Below, piece by piece: positions 53,773-64,000 of a DNA stretch of 64,000 bases. Position numbers and translations under genes: made by a program. This DNA is from Liriodendron chinense (lineage: Eukaryota; Streptophyta; Magnoliopsida; Magnoliales; Magnoliaceae). Each line of letters opens with the position of its first letter. The first letter of the stretch is position 1. The notes below the pieces were generated by a model. That model searched no databases and was not told where the DNA came from. It saw only the letters and a list, made by a program, of their open reading frames with translations. The DNA is taken from NCBI GenBank assembly GCA_003013855.2, contig ML058337.1, positions 5,580,001 to 5,644,000 on the forward strand, written 5' to 3'.

Positions 53773-56280
53773 GGAATCCTACAAGCTTGGCAAGGTAAGT
53801 CCCTATCTTTTACCCATTAAAATCCAAATTCTCATCCAAGAAACCCATGGGATTGGACTCACATTCAAATGCAAAATCTAAAGTCCAACTCCATGTGTCA
53901 CTTAGGATATGTGTTGGACCCATTGGAAAAAGTAAGGCCTGCCTTAAAGAAGGTGGCATGGCATGCCTCAGGTAAGAAAAGTCCATCATCCAAGGACACA
54001 TTTTGGACAACAAATGCACTCAAGTGCCATGAAATCAACTAAGGATGAGAGTCCTACTGCACATGAGAAGTTCCTCTTCAAAGTCCACATGTGGCCAAGG
54101 ATTGACTCACTTTTATGCCAAGGTCATGATTCTCACTTAGGATGTCTCCATCTTTTTACACATATGCATGGACAAGTGGGGAATAGAAAGGAAACGGGTC
54201 CCCAAGAGCAACCCAAATGCCTCATCTCAATGGATTGGAGAAAGCACATAGCCCACTTTGGAGAATATGAGAACCCATTCATGGGTTAACCATGGGCAAC
54301 CTTATGTGCCTCATCTTGATGAAAGTTTTGACCATGAGAATACAACAAGGAGGTCTACCCACAAACATATGAATCAAAGAAGCTAAGGGTAGAAAGTTGA
54401 TGCACATAGCCCACATGAAGAATCAAAGTTGAAAATGCCCATGAAAAGGCAAGTTTGGGCAACTTATGTGCACCAACTTGTTCACCAAAAAGGGGAGACC
54501 ATTTGAGCACAAAAGAGCATGGCTTGATGAGTCACCCAACCATCATGAAAATGGATAAGAATGGTACACATAGCCCACTTGAAGATCAAAATCCAAAATG
54601 TCCCAAGGCATGGGACAAAAATGGGTAACTTATGGGTACCATTCCTTCTCACAAATGGAAGAAGAAATCACTCATATTTGAAGGATGATGGGTGATCCAC
54701 CAAGCCCCCATAGAAAAGATCAAGGACCCATGGTTGTATGGGTAGCTCACTTGAGAATCATCCATTTGAGGTTGATAACATCTAAGGGAAACTCTTGAAA
54801 ATCACATTCCTACCACAAAGGAAGCCATTTGAACTTAGTGAGATTGTGGGAACAACTCACTCATGGGACTTGTAGATGGTCAAGTAACTCAAGTCCTCCA
54901 TCCATCAAGAAAAGAGCATGAAAATAAAAAATCCACATGGACAAAGTGTAGTGGGGCACACATGGTTCAAAGAAGTGCCCAAGTTTCAATGAAGGCCCAA
55001 AAGCCCATCCACATGAAAAACTTCAAGGAACCCACCACACTTTGTACAAGGATGTACATCATAATCAAGAAATAGTGGAAGACTTGGGCTACTTGTCCAT
55101 ATAAGCCCAACTAGGAAAACTAGCCCACTTGAGATCCAAAATGAAGAATGGGCTAGCCACCTTGGTCCATACACATGTAGAGAAAGATGGGGTCACCCAA
55201 AATGAGCCCCATGAGCCCAAAACCTGAGATGGGCCCTACCATGCCCATGGGCCCAAGCCTTGAAAGGAAGATGGAAAAAAAAGAGAAAGCTCCAAAGGAA
55301 ATGGCAAGAACAAGAGAACATGAGGGAGCCCAAAATGAAGCATTGGGCCCATCAAATACACCAAGGGCCATGACTTCACTTTGAGTCCATTTGATACACA
55401 TGAAAAGAGGCCCAACTCCCATGAAAAAGATAGAGTATTTTGCCATGCACACTTGATGACATGGCAAAATTACTCCTTACATGCACATGGAGGGAGTGTG
55501 AAAAAGGAAAAAATGATGAAGTGGAGAGCTTGCAATGTCCTTCTCCATGCACCACCTTTGGAAGAGACTTGAGATCTAGAAAAAGGTCAAGAATACTTGG
55601 GCCCACCTTCACACCTCTTTGGATAGCTACATGAAAAAAGAAAAAGAATCATGAGAAGAGACAATGAAGATGGAAAAGGACAAGAAAGAGAAAGGAAGTG
55701 GTCCATACCTTTACCACTCACCAAAGAAGGACCACCTTGCTGTCCCAAGATTTCTCTAAGGCCCACCACTTGAAAAGAGCAAAGGACCACCAAAGAAGAG
55801 AGAGGAAACTTGAAGAAAGAAAGAGTATGAGAGAGAGAAGAGAGAGATTGCACGTTTGAGGGGGGGAGGGTGCCCCATGTTATATAGAAAAGGGGAGGGT
55901 ACCCTTTTACCCAGCCCCCTGAAGAGACCAGGAGGCAGAGACCGGGCGGGCGGCCCATGGGAGGCCGTCCTAGCCTCTACCTAGGTGAAACGACCTCCCT
56001 CTCCCTCTCCTTGGGAAGAACTCCTCCTTGGGAAGGGTGGTTGCAAGTGAATCTTGTACCTTCATGTAAGAATGAAGTGATGGAAGAGAATGGTGAGAAA
56101 AAAGAGAAAATCTCACCAAAATCTCATCTCATGAGACATGGGTGAGAAATTGGGTGGATGATGTGGAAAAGTTCCATGGAATTTTCAAGAAAAAGAAAGA
56201 AGAATTTGACTTGGTCAAACGATGATCTCAACCATCCAAAGGCATGACCAGATGATCTAAACCATTCCAAGAAGAATCCC
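53773..56280 (-). promoter_or_regulatory. Upstream region of antisense gene 2 with a minus-strand promoter candidate
   Basis: Minus-strand TATA CTATATAAC (plus 55879-55887) is followed downstream by a CT-rich leader (plus 55790-55858, GA-rich), the form of a plant core promoter. A copy of the LTR GC palindrome lies just upstream (55942-55972). From there to the ATG at 53772 is 2.1 kb, low in coding potential and rich in TAGCCCACTT-GAAGATCAAA words repeated at loose ~130-170 bp spacing. Donor- and acceptor-like sites exist but no leader intron can be fixed. Confidence 0.45.
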
Positions 56281-56320
56281 AAGAATCCCCGCCCTTGATT
56301 ACTGTTCACTTGTACAGTTT

Positions 56321-57420
56321 CTGGTCCGAAGACCTTAAACTACGTCGGGATCAAGATCCCGAGGGATTGTCAATAAAACCGGCATCAGTCTTCTTCAAGA
56401 TCTGGTGGCTCCGGACATTTTCAGAAAACCAAAAAAATATATACATCACTTGTACAGTTTCTGGTCCGAAGACCTTAAACTACGTTGGGATCAAGATCCC
56501 GAGGGATTTTTAATAAAAATGGGTATCGATCTCGACCATCAAAATCAGAATCGATGACCCAGAATTTTTTCCAAAAAAAAAAAAAGAAAACAAAAAAATG
56601 TCTTTCCTCTTTTAAAGTTGTGGGTCCGAAGACTTTAAACTACGTCGGGATCAACGTCCCGAGAGATTTTTAATAAAAACCAACATCGATCCCAGCCTTT
56701 CAGGCCAAGATCTGATGATCTGGATCATTTCGAAAAAAATAAAAAAAATGTGTTTGCCCCCCCCTTTTACTAAGTCCGGGTCCGAAGACCTTAAACTACG
56801 TCGGGATCGACATCCCGAGAGATTTTCAATAAAAGCCGGCGTCGGTCTTGTTTGCTCAAGATCAATGACTCTGGACATTTTCAAAAATCATAAAAATATA
56901 TTACCAGCCCCGCTTTTAAAGTTTTGGTCCGAAGACCTTAAACTACGTCGGGATCGACATCCCGAGAGATTTTCAATAAAAACCGGCATCAGTCTGGATT
57001 GTCCATCCGCTGACACCGGACATTTTTCCAAAAAAAAAACATGTTTGCCCCTCTTTTGTACAGTTTCATGGTCCGAAGACCTTAAACTACACTGGGATTA
57101 ATTTCTCGGGGGACCTTTCTCGCTTTCAACTAAAAACCGGCATCGGCCTCGACCGTTGGGATCATGGTTCGATAACCCGGATCATCTCAAAAATACCAAA
57201 AATATTTTAAAGCTTTCCATAAAAACCAGTGTCAATCTCGATTACTCGAGTTGAAGTCTGGAACTTTTTCAAAACAAAAAATATATACAATATAAAACAA
57301 AAAAAAAAGTTTTCATCACCAGTTTTGATCCACCAATTTATCCCCAGTGGTCCGAAGACCTAAAACTACACTGGGATTAACTTCTCGGGGGCTTTCTTTC
57401 CTAACCTGTTCCAGACATGG
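56321..57420 (+). repeat. ~145-bp tandem array (GGTCCGAAGACCTTAAACTA)
   Basis: Units start with GGTCCGAAGACCTTAAACTA at 56323, 56463, 56623, 56779, 56926, 57070 and 57349 (one degenerate unit between the last two), followed by CGTCGGGAT..ATCCCGAG and (T)AATAAAAACCGGCATC. TCGGGAT/ATCCCGA gives each unit a small hairpin. Open frames here (56295-57101, both strands) are products of the array. Confidence 0.9.
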
Positions 57421-59019
57421 CTGACACTTGATCGTACGGGTGTCTGGAATTTTTTAAACAGGTAAAGGCTGAGGCGGGCAGAACTCCGCAATCCTGTTCG
57501 TGTTGAACGCACCGTGATAGACAACCTTGAGTTGGAAGTCGCTGTTGAAGCTGACGGATGTTCCCTGTTCCTAGAACTCATGAAGGGGATTAAGGCTGTT
57601 GGGAGGTGAAGCTCACCCTCACGAAATTGTGAGCAACGTAAGACCCCAAACTGGATTGACTAAGGGAAATGTGAGGATGTGGCTCATCTTGTGGCCGAAG
57701 GAGTCCGTCGGACGATACGTGATCTATGTGCATTGCACATGAGGAACAGCAACTTTGTGGGTGTGTTGACTGAAAACCCTCAAAATCCCCTCATCCGAAG
57801 ATGTAAAACTACGGCACTTAACTGTGTGAGACTCGTCTTGCTCGCTGACGTAAAATGGATCGGGTGCCTTACCAGCAGTAGAAGCTGGAAGTGGATGGAA
57901 ATTCCATATCTTTTCCCTGCATTTCAGAAAAATCACAAAATACAAAAACATTGCAAAATCATCTCTTCAAAAATCACAAAAATATTTCCATCAAATATCT
58001 GCAAAAATCACAAAAATACTTCTCTTGCTTTCATCAAAAATATTTCGAAAAATCACAAAAATATTTCCTGTGTTTTCAATAACCAATCTCTATCCTGATC
58101 GCTCAGGTAAAGATTCGGACCACATATTTACAAAAAATCACAAAAATTAGCATCCCCAGCACTACAATTCAGGAGTCTTGAACTCCGCTCACTTCACAGT
58201 ATGGGATGACGGATCCAATCGCCCGCAAATTGGAATCTTGACCAAAACGGGCAACCAAACACCATCTCAATCACATGTATGCCCAGAAGAACATCTTGAA
58301 GTCGGATAATATCCTCGTACATTCTCATTAGCAAAGAAACAGCATCTTGGGACGATGGACCTGATCGACCACGGGTCGGGATCTTGACCAACCCGCTGTC
58401 CAAACCTCCGTATCAAAAAGAAAAATCCCCAAGGGAATACAACCCTGCAAGCAATAAGCTCAAAATTCTCTGCATCTCCAGCAAAAGCAAAACCATCAAA
58501 CTGAAAGAGAATGAGCCAAAGCCATACATTCATCATGCATCTCCATGCATCAGCATCCATCGCATCAATCATCATGTTTACCTGCTTTCAAAATAAAGGC
58601 CGGTTAGCCAAAGACCCCACAGGCATCCCTAGTGGAGGCACGTGCAAACCAGGTTCCCATTTCAAAAAGACAAAAAAATATTTCTATTTGCAAATAAAAA
58701 CCCCACGGAGTATCACTCCCCAGAGTGGGTGCCTTTTCAAAAATCCAAAAATATTTTCCCAGTAGAGCGTTCTGCCTCTAAAACACCAGGAGATCTTCCA
58801 TATCTCTGGGTAGGAGCCGACGCAAAAATCAAATAAGATCCGATGTCTCGCGGTTTCCCCGGAGAGCATTGGATCCAATGCACTCAAAGTACGGTCGAAC
58901 CGAACTCCAGTGTCAGTGCGGTCGTACCACATGCCAAGATACAAAAAAGATGAAAGCCAAAAGACTCGGTCACAGAAACCATTTGAACAGGTGGAAACGA
59001 TGAATTGTAACCCAAGTAT
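57421..59019. other. Non-coding spacer before the 3' LTR
   Basis: 57920-58150 repeats AAAAATCACAAAAATAT eight or more times, spaced by 25-45 bases. CCTCATCCGAAGATGTAAAACT near 57791 is a relic of the 145-bp unit. The rest shows no gene. Confidence 0.6.
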
Positions 59020-59933
59020 CCAAATCAGCAGATTGGGTGGAAAGAGTTCACCCGCACATACCTAGGCGTGGATGCCTGAAGTACCTTGACTGAGTCCAAG
59101 TCCGCGTAGTAGAATCCCGTAAGACTATCGGACGCAGGGCGTCTAACCACTTTGACAGTCAAGCGAAACAAGTACTCCTGGAGTGATCTGGGAAAACATC
59201 AAACATCACACAATCAGTCTCAGGGTCAGCATCCTCGTAAGACTAACGGACGCAGAGGCTCTGCTGTACCTTTCCGATGTTAGTACCGATCGGGAATGGA
59301 AGGGTTGCGATTGGGTACCCAGGTTGCAGCAAACTGCAGGGACAATCGCAACGTTTTCTCCGAACTCTCGCGGTATGTGCGAGTTATCAACTTCCAGACA
59401 ATCAACTGACTCAGATACAAAGGACAACAAAGATTCCAGACCACAATCAAGGAAAGAATGAATTGCAAACTAAGCACCGAAACCAGCAGATCGGGTGGAA
59501 AAGCCCACCCGCACATACCTAGGCGTGGATGCCTGAAGTACCTTGACTGAGTCCAAGTCGGCGTAGTAGAATCCCGTAAGACTATCGGACGCAGGGCGTC
59601 TAACCACTTTGACAGTCAAGCGAAACAAGTACTCCTGGAGTGATCTGGGAAAACATCGAACATACAATCAATCACAGGGTCAGTAACCTCGTAAGACTGT
59701 CGACGCAGAGGCTCTGCTGTACCTTTCCGATGTTAGTACCGGTCGGGAATGGAAGGGTTGCGATTGGGTACCCAGGTTGCAGCAAACTGCAGGGACAATC
59801 GCAACGTTTTCTCCAAACTCTCGCGGTATGTGCAAGTGAGCGATCTCCAAACGATCAACTGGCACAGATGCAAAAGCAAGCAAAGATTTCAGACCATGAT
59901 CTATGAATGACCGGGTCAGAAGTGGGGTGTCCA
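59020..59933 (+). repeat. 457-bp tandem duplication
   Basis: 59020-59476 and 59477-59933 are ~93-95% alike by eye; CCTAGGCGTGGATGCCTGAA occurs at 59061 and 59518. Each unit contains CCCGTAAGACTATCGGACGC and, later, CTCGTAAGACT, an internal shorter echo. Frames on both strands across the units are shadows. Confidence 0.9.
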
Positions 59934-59968
59934 CTCGCTTTGGCATTCGGTTGCACGCAACCTCTGCC

Positions 59969-59980
59969 AAAGAGGGGCAT
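59969..59980 (+). other. Polypurine tract of the giant element
   Basis: AAAGAGGGGCAT directly before the 3' LTR (one base between). It primes plus-strand synthesis. Confidence 0.85.
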
Positions 59981-59981
59981 C

Positions 59982-61520
59982 TGTAGACACCCCACCTTCG
60001 GCTACACTGTTGGTAGAGATAGCTGGTTGAACGGAGGACCATACCCCCAAATCCCAAGTCCAAACTCAGCCAAACTCACCCTTGTAAGCCCCATTCCATA
60101 GCCCAGTTCAAGCCTGAACCCAGTCAACCCAGTCCTAAAAACCACCCTGAAAAACCCCCCATAAAAAAGGCCAGTCAAAAAATCCCAAAAAAAAAGTCAA
60201 ACTCACTGGGTCAACTCGCTGAGTTAACCCGCTGAGTCAACCCGTCGAGTCAACCCGTCGAGTCAAAACACCGAGTCAACCCGTCGAGTCAACCCGTCGA
60301 GTCAAACCACCAAGTCGACCCGCTGAGTCAACTCACTGAGTCGACCAGCGAGTCCAACAGCAGCCCCGAGGGAATGGCCGTACTCGCTGGAAACCGAGGA
60401 GCGGCCGTACGGGCGGCCCATGGCAGGCCGCCCGGACAAAATTACGAGAGCTGCCACTCTCTGCTGCTATAAATACCCCCCTCCCCTTCTCATTTCAACA
60501 GGCCATTCGAGTCCATTTCAGCCCGTGAGCTCTGAGTCCATCTCTCCACCCTTTAGCCCATTTTTCCACCAAGGAGAGCCCGAGTGAGGAGAGTCTAACC
60601 CTGGTCCAGCCCAGCCTGACCACTGGTCCAAGCCTCCCAAGCCATCTAAGTCTTGATCCAACCACTCGAAGCCAACCCTTGCGACACCTCCGTCCATCCA
60701 GCTACTCTTTTTCCAGCATCATCTCATTCGCATCTAGCATAAGTGCAACATTTACTTTTCTTCCAACCCCCCTGCTTCACTACTAGCACCTTGATCCGTC
60801 AAGTACACATGCATATGTCTTTATATTAAGCACCTGTCAGTTCGAGCGTATGCTCTGGGCTTGCCCGTTGTTGGAACCTGCCCATCAGAAACTCTTACTG
60901 TTCAGACCTGCATTCATGCTTCACCATAAAACACCTTGATCATTCAAGCACACTGCATACGTCTTACATTAAGCACCTGTCAGTTCGAGCGTACGCTCTG
61001 GGCTTGCCCGTTGTTGGAACCTGCCCATCAGAAACTCTTACTGTTCAGACCCGCATTCATGCATCATATCATACATGAGAATATACGAGGATTAAATTAG
61101 ACTTTCAAGTATTCGATCGATTCTGTGAAGTAGAGACCGTACTTCGGTACGGGTAGTGTGTGGGGTGCTTAACCTCTTCCCACCCTGTAACCGTGATCCC
61201 TTACCTTGAATCTCTGACCACAGATCAACAGGAGTCATTTTAGAGGAAGGAATCTTCGGATTCCCTTCTCTAACGTTTCTACGGGGTCTAGCCGACTGTA
61301 GATTCGAAGTAACTGGCTAGTGGCGACTCTGGTCTTATATAAATTCATTTAAGCACATCCAGCTCAATACGACAACCAAACAAAGCCCTCGAGAACGAGG
61401 CAAACCAGTGGCACAAACGGCGATTTTGCACGCACGCACCTCTTCTTCTTCTTCTTCTTCCGAAAGGAAAGGGAGAGCGAACGTCGTGTGGGAGCGCGGA
61501 GAAATCGGCGAGGGTCCACA
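59982..61520 (+). repeat. Giant element 3' LTR
   Basis: 1539 bp, one 13-bp CCCGTCGAGTCAA unit longer than the 5' LTR and otherwise colinear with it. TATA box at 60468-60475. Confidence 0.97.
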
Positions 61521-61525
61521 GAAAC
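61521..61525. other. Target site duplication of the giant element (right)
   Basis: GAAAC, identical to 37618-37622. Confidence 0.95.
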
Positions 61526-61976
61526 TAAACCCTAGGTAAAGTATCAGAATCCAACTCCAACTAAAACTTCTAGAAAACACAGCTTACTATAAATAGTAAA
61601 CTTACTATTTATAGAAGTCGTTCAATCCTACTAGAACTCTTGGTTTTCGGCCAAAAATAGAAAGTTATCAAACGGCCTCAACCACGCTGTTCTACTAAAT
61701 ATTCTAAGCCCTTTTCATGTTGGGCACTAACTCTAAAACCATACGGATGCAAAGTTATGATCGAATTAAAACTTACTATAAATAGTAAAATTGAAAATAA
61801 ACTAGCCTAATGACCATCGATACGGTCGATTCTCGCGATTCCGGCTTGGGCGACCCGGTGTAGCAGGGTTGGTTGGCTAAAGTAGCTCGAGCTACCCCAA
61901 ATTGATATATTATACGTCCCGTAACTCATTCCGGTTTGTGAGATACGACCGATTTACGGTCCCGACGGTCCGGATC
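61526..61976 (-). repeat. Inner part of the split chromovirus-type LTR
   Basis: On the minus strand it would begin TGATCCGGACCGTCGGGACC right at the Pol stop codon. It has TACTATTTATAGTAAG words (three copies, at about 61587, 61603 and 61770) and AGGGTTTAGTTTC, then continues at 37622. Joined length about 618 bp. The inner boundary (61976) is inferred from TG/CA ends and a weak purine stretch. Confidence 0.55.
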
Positions 61977-64000
61977 ACTTTCGACCTTGACCGGTCTTCT
62001 TTTGCTCCATCTGGGCCATGAAATAATCAGCGACCCGTTCTACATCATTCTCCTCCATTTCGAAAGAACTCGACCCCGAGTTCTCGTCCAGCTTTGGTTC
62101 ATGATATTCGTACAGTTCTGCCAAGTTGAAAGTCCTTGAAATCTCCATGTCATCCGGAAGATCAACAACGTAGGCATTGTCATTGATATTGCGAATGATC
62201 GGTACCGGTCCAATCTTCTTTTGCTTCAACTTGTTGTAGGTCCCGGTAGGAAATCGCTCTTTACGTAGGTGGACCATCACCTGATCACCTATTTCGAATA
62301 CTTTGGTGCGCCGATGCTTGTCGGCCGCTTCTTTGTACTTCTCGTTCGAAGCCTGTAATTTGTTGCGCACGTCTGCATGTATGTCCATGATTCGGTCTGC
62401 CATATGTTCAGCTGTAACGCTCATGCCTGGAAGCTTGGGCAGGGGAACCAAATCGAGTGTGTGATGAGGCACGCACCCATAAACAATCTGGAACGGAGAC
62501 TTTCCGTCGATCGGTTTACCATGTTGTTGAATGCAAACTCTGCTTGAGCCAGGGCCATGTCCCACTGCTTCAGTTTGTCACCTGAAAGGCAACGGATGAG
62601 ATTCCCCAATGTGCAGTTGACGACCTCAGTCTGTCCATCTGTTTGTAGATGATAAGCACTGCTGAAGTGAAGTCGTGTATCGAACCGATTCCACAAGGCT
62701 CGCCAAAAGTGGCTAACGAACTTTGTGTCCCGGTCTGAAGTGATCGTCTTAGGAATCCCATGTAGTCGCACAACCTCTCTGAAGAAAAGTTCGCAACATG
62801 TATCGCATCAAAGGTCTTCTTGCACGGAATGAAGTGTGCCATCTTGGAGAATCGGTCTACCACCACGAACACTGAGTCCATGCCGCGTTGTGTTCGTGGG
62901 AGCCCTAATATAAAATCCATAGATAAATCCTCCCAAGGGGCATCTGGCACGGGTAATGGCGTGTAAAGACCTGTATTTTGAGATTGTCCCTTACCGGTTT
63001 GACAAATATGACATCGTTGTACCGCCCTGCCAACATCACGAGCAAGTTGCGGCCAGTAATACCGCTCTTCCACCATCGCTCGAGTCTTATCTCGTCCTAG
63101 ATGACCGCCGAGGCCACTGCCATGCAGCTCGATAATAATTTTGTCTCGTAACGAACTCTGCAGGATGCAAAGTCGATTTCCTTTGAAGAGGAAACCATCT
63201 TGAATTAGAAGGTCACTCGGGTGCCCCTCTTGGCACCTTTTCCACGCATCTGCAAAATCCTCGTCCTCAGCATAAAGTTCCTTGAGACAATCGAATCCGA
63301 TCACCTCACTGCTCACTGTAATAAGAAGGGATGCATGTCGGCTTAGTGCATCTGCCACCTTGTTTTGCTGCCCTGATTTGTGTTTCAGAACGAACGTGAA
63401 TTCCTGTAAAATCGAAATCCATCTAGCATGCATACGATTCACATTAGTCTGAGTATTGATAAATTTTAAGGCCTGATGATCAGTGTACAGTATAAATTCC
63501 CTTTGAATAAGATAATGGCGCCAATGGCGCAGTGCCTGAACCACTGCATATAATTCAAGTTCATAGGTCGACCACTTCTGTCGTGCGTCGCTGAGTTTCT
63601 CACTATAAAAGGCAACCGGCCTGCCCTCCTGAGAAAGGACTCCCCCAATGCCGACAATAGATGCGTCGCATTCTACCTCAAATAGCTTATCGAAATTAGG
63701 GAGTACCAGGACTGGGGTAGTGGACAACCGATGTTTAATTTCTGCAAAGCTCTTCTCAGCCCCTTCGGTCCATTGAAACGGACCCTTCTTCATACAGTCG
63801 GTAATCGGTGCGACGATACTGCTGAAGTTCCGCACAAATCGACGACAGAAGGTCGCCAACCCATGAAAACTTCGTACCTCATGAATGTTTGTTGGAGTTG
63901 GCCAATCCCGAATAGCTCGAATTTTTTCTTCGTCCACTCGGATACCCGTGGACGACACAATGAATCCCAGAAACAATAATTGATCAGTTAAGAAGCTACA
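61975..64000 (-). pseudogene. Ty3/gypsy (chromovirus-type) Pol, partial and frameshifted
   Basis: Reading from the right edge: the end of reverse transcriptase ([19 protein letters not shown] from about 63985), RNase H ([20 protein letters not shown] with [18 protein letters not shown] with [12 protein letters not shown] with D), integrase zinc finger (HGSGLGGH...CHICQ), [20 protein letters not shown] with the first catalytic D, then a frameshift near 62775. The next frame (62421-62771) has TSDRDTKF and the TDGQTEVVN block. A second shift near 62510 leads to the C-terminal frame (61975-62565) with FEIGDQVMVHL and NAYVVDLPDDMEISRTFN. No full chromodomain is seen; the C-terminus resembles CRM-like chromoviruses (tentative). 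With two shifts it cannot work. Confidence 0.88.

Larger units (their letters stand above)
37623..61520 (+). mobile_element. Giant Tat-lineage (Ogre/Retand-like) LTR retrotransposon, 23.9 kb
   Basis: A complete Ty3/gypsy element of 23,898 bp: LTRs 37623-39148 and 59982-61520, GAAAC duplication on both sides, Arg-tRNA-type primer site at 39152, polypurine tract at 59969-59980. Sense coding: Gag-protease (39442-43596) and Pol (44177-47782). Antisense coding: two spliced genes between Pol and the 3' LTR. The remaining ~6 kb before the 3' LTR is non-coding with tandem arrays. Dual RNase H, antisense extra genes, size and primer type all place it in the Tat clade. LTRs differ at about seven bases (~0.5%), so it is recent. 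Confidence 0.96.

Noticed and set aside
55587..55958. Minus-strand 123-codon frame as a third antisense gene
   Set aside because: It covers the TATA and CT-rich leader candidate, has no motif, and its composition follows the CT bias.
56295..57101. Frames with repeated SGSEDLKLRRD-type motifs as a protein
   Set aside because: They come from the 145-bp tandem array; unit lengths vary and frames break between units.
59183..60063. Frames on both strands with shared segments near 59.2-60.0 kb as paralogous genes
   Set aside because: They are the two copies of the 457-bp duplication; one end runs into the LTR, and no domain is present.

Overview
The window is plant nuclear DNA from a repeat-rich, transposon-dense part of an angiosperm genome. 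No ordinary host gene, rRNA or tRNA was found; everything recognisable is a mobile element, a fragment of one, or a repeat. The evidence is Ty3/gypsy and Ty1/copia polyproteins, plant-specific mobile domains, Mutator- and Harbinger-type DNA elements, and a family of palindromic elements built on GTGGGGCCCACC. The species cannot be fixed from the sequence.

Layout. 1-7.1 kb: a SINE-like end, then the first copy of a ~5.3 kb dispersed repeat whose right half is a ~2.6 kb foldback made of ~190 bp repeats. 7.1-11.4 kb: an old Mutator-like element (MULE) with long inverted ends and minus-strand transposase remnants. 11.4-21.8 kb: a nest of about a dozen palindromic long-TIR elements; one has a 9-bp target duplication and one is split by a Harbinger-type element with TTA duplications. 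22.2-30.6 kb: a TIR-bounded element holding a 33-bp minisatellite with a 269-bp higher-order period, and a degenerate Ty1/copia element (24925-30379, target duplication GACTA) whose leader carries a TRIM-like segment. 31.7-36.8 kb: second copy of the 5.3 kb repeat. 37.46-64 kb: a minus-strand chromovirus-type gypsy element running off the right edge. Its 3' LTR is split by the main feature of the window.

That feature is a complete 23.9 kb Tat-lineage (Ogre/Retand-like) LTR retrotransposon at 37623-61520. It has a perfect GAAAC target duplication, ~1.53 kb LTRs that differ at about seven bases plus one 13-bp repeat unit, an Arg-tRNA-type primer site and a polypurine tract. The sense strand encodes Gag-protease and an intact 1201-residue Pol with reverse transcriptase, a degenerate RNase H, a second (archaeal-type) RNase H and integrase. 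The antisense strand carries two further genes, each with one short GT-AG intron that joins the reading frames exactly: a 789-residue DUF7745-like protein and a 394-residue plant-mobile-domain protein. A GC-rich palindromic module of the LTR promoter region recurs upstream of both antisense genes. The Gag frame carries two in-frame UAG codons, and Pol is in another frame, so expression must use splicing, frameshifting, readthrough or help from other copies.

Order of events that can be read: the gypsy element landed in a repeat also present at 17.2 kb; the giant element then landed in that gypsy LTR; in the left half, Harbinger and MULE elements landed inside older palindromic elements.
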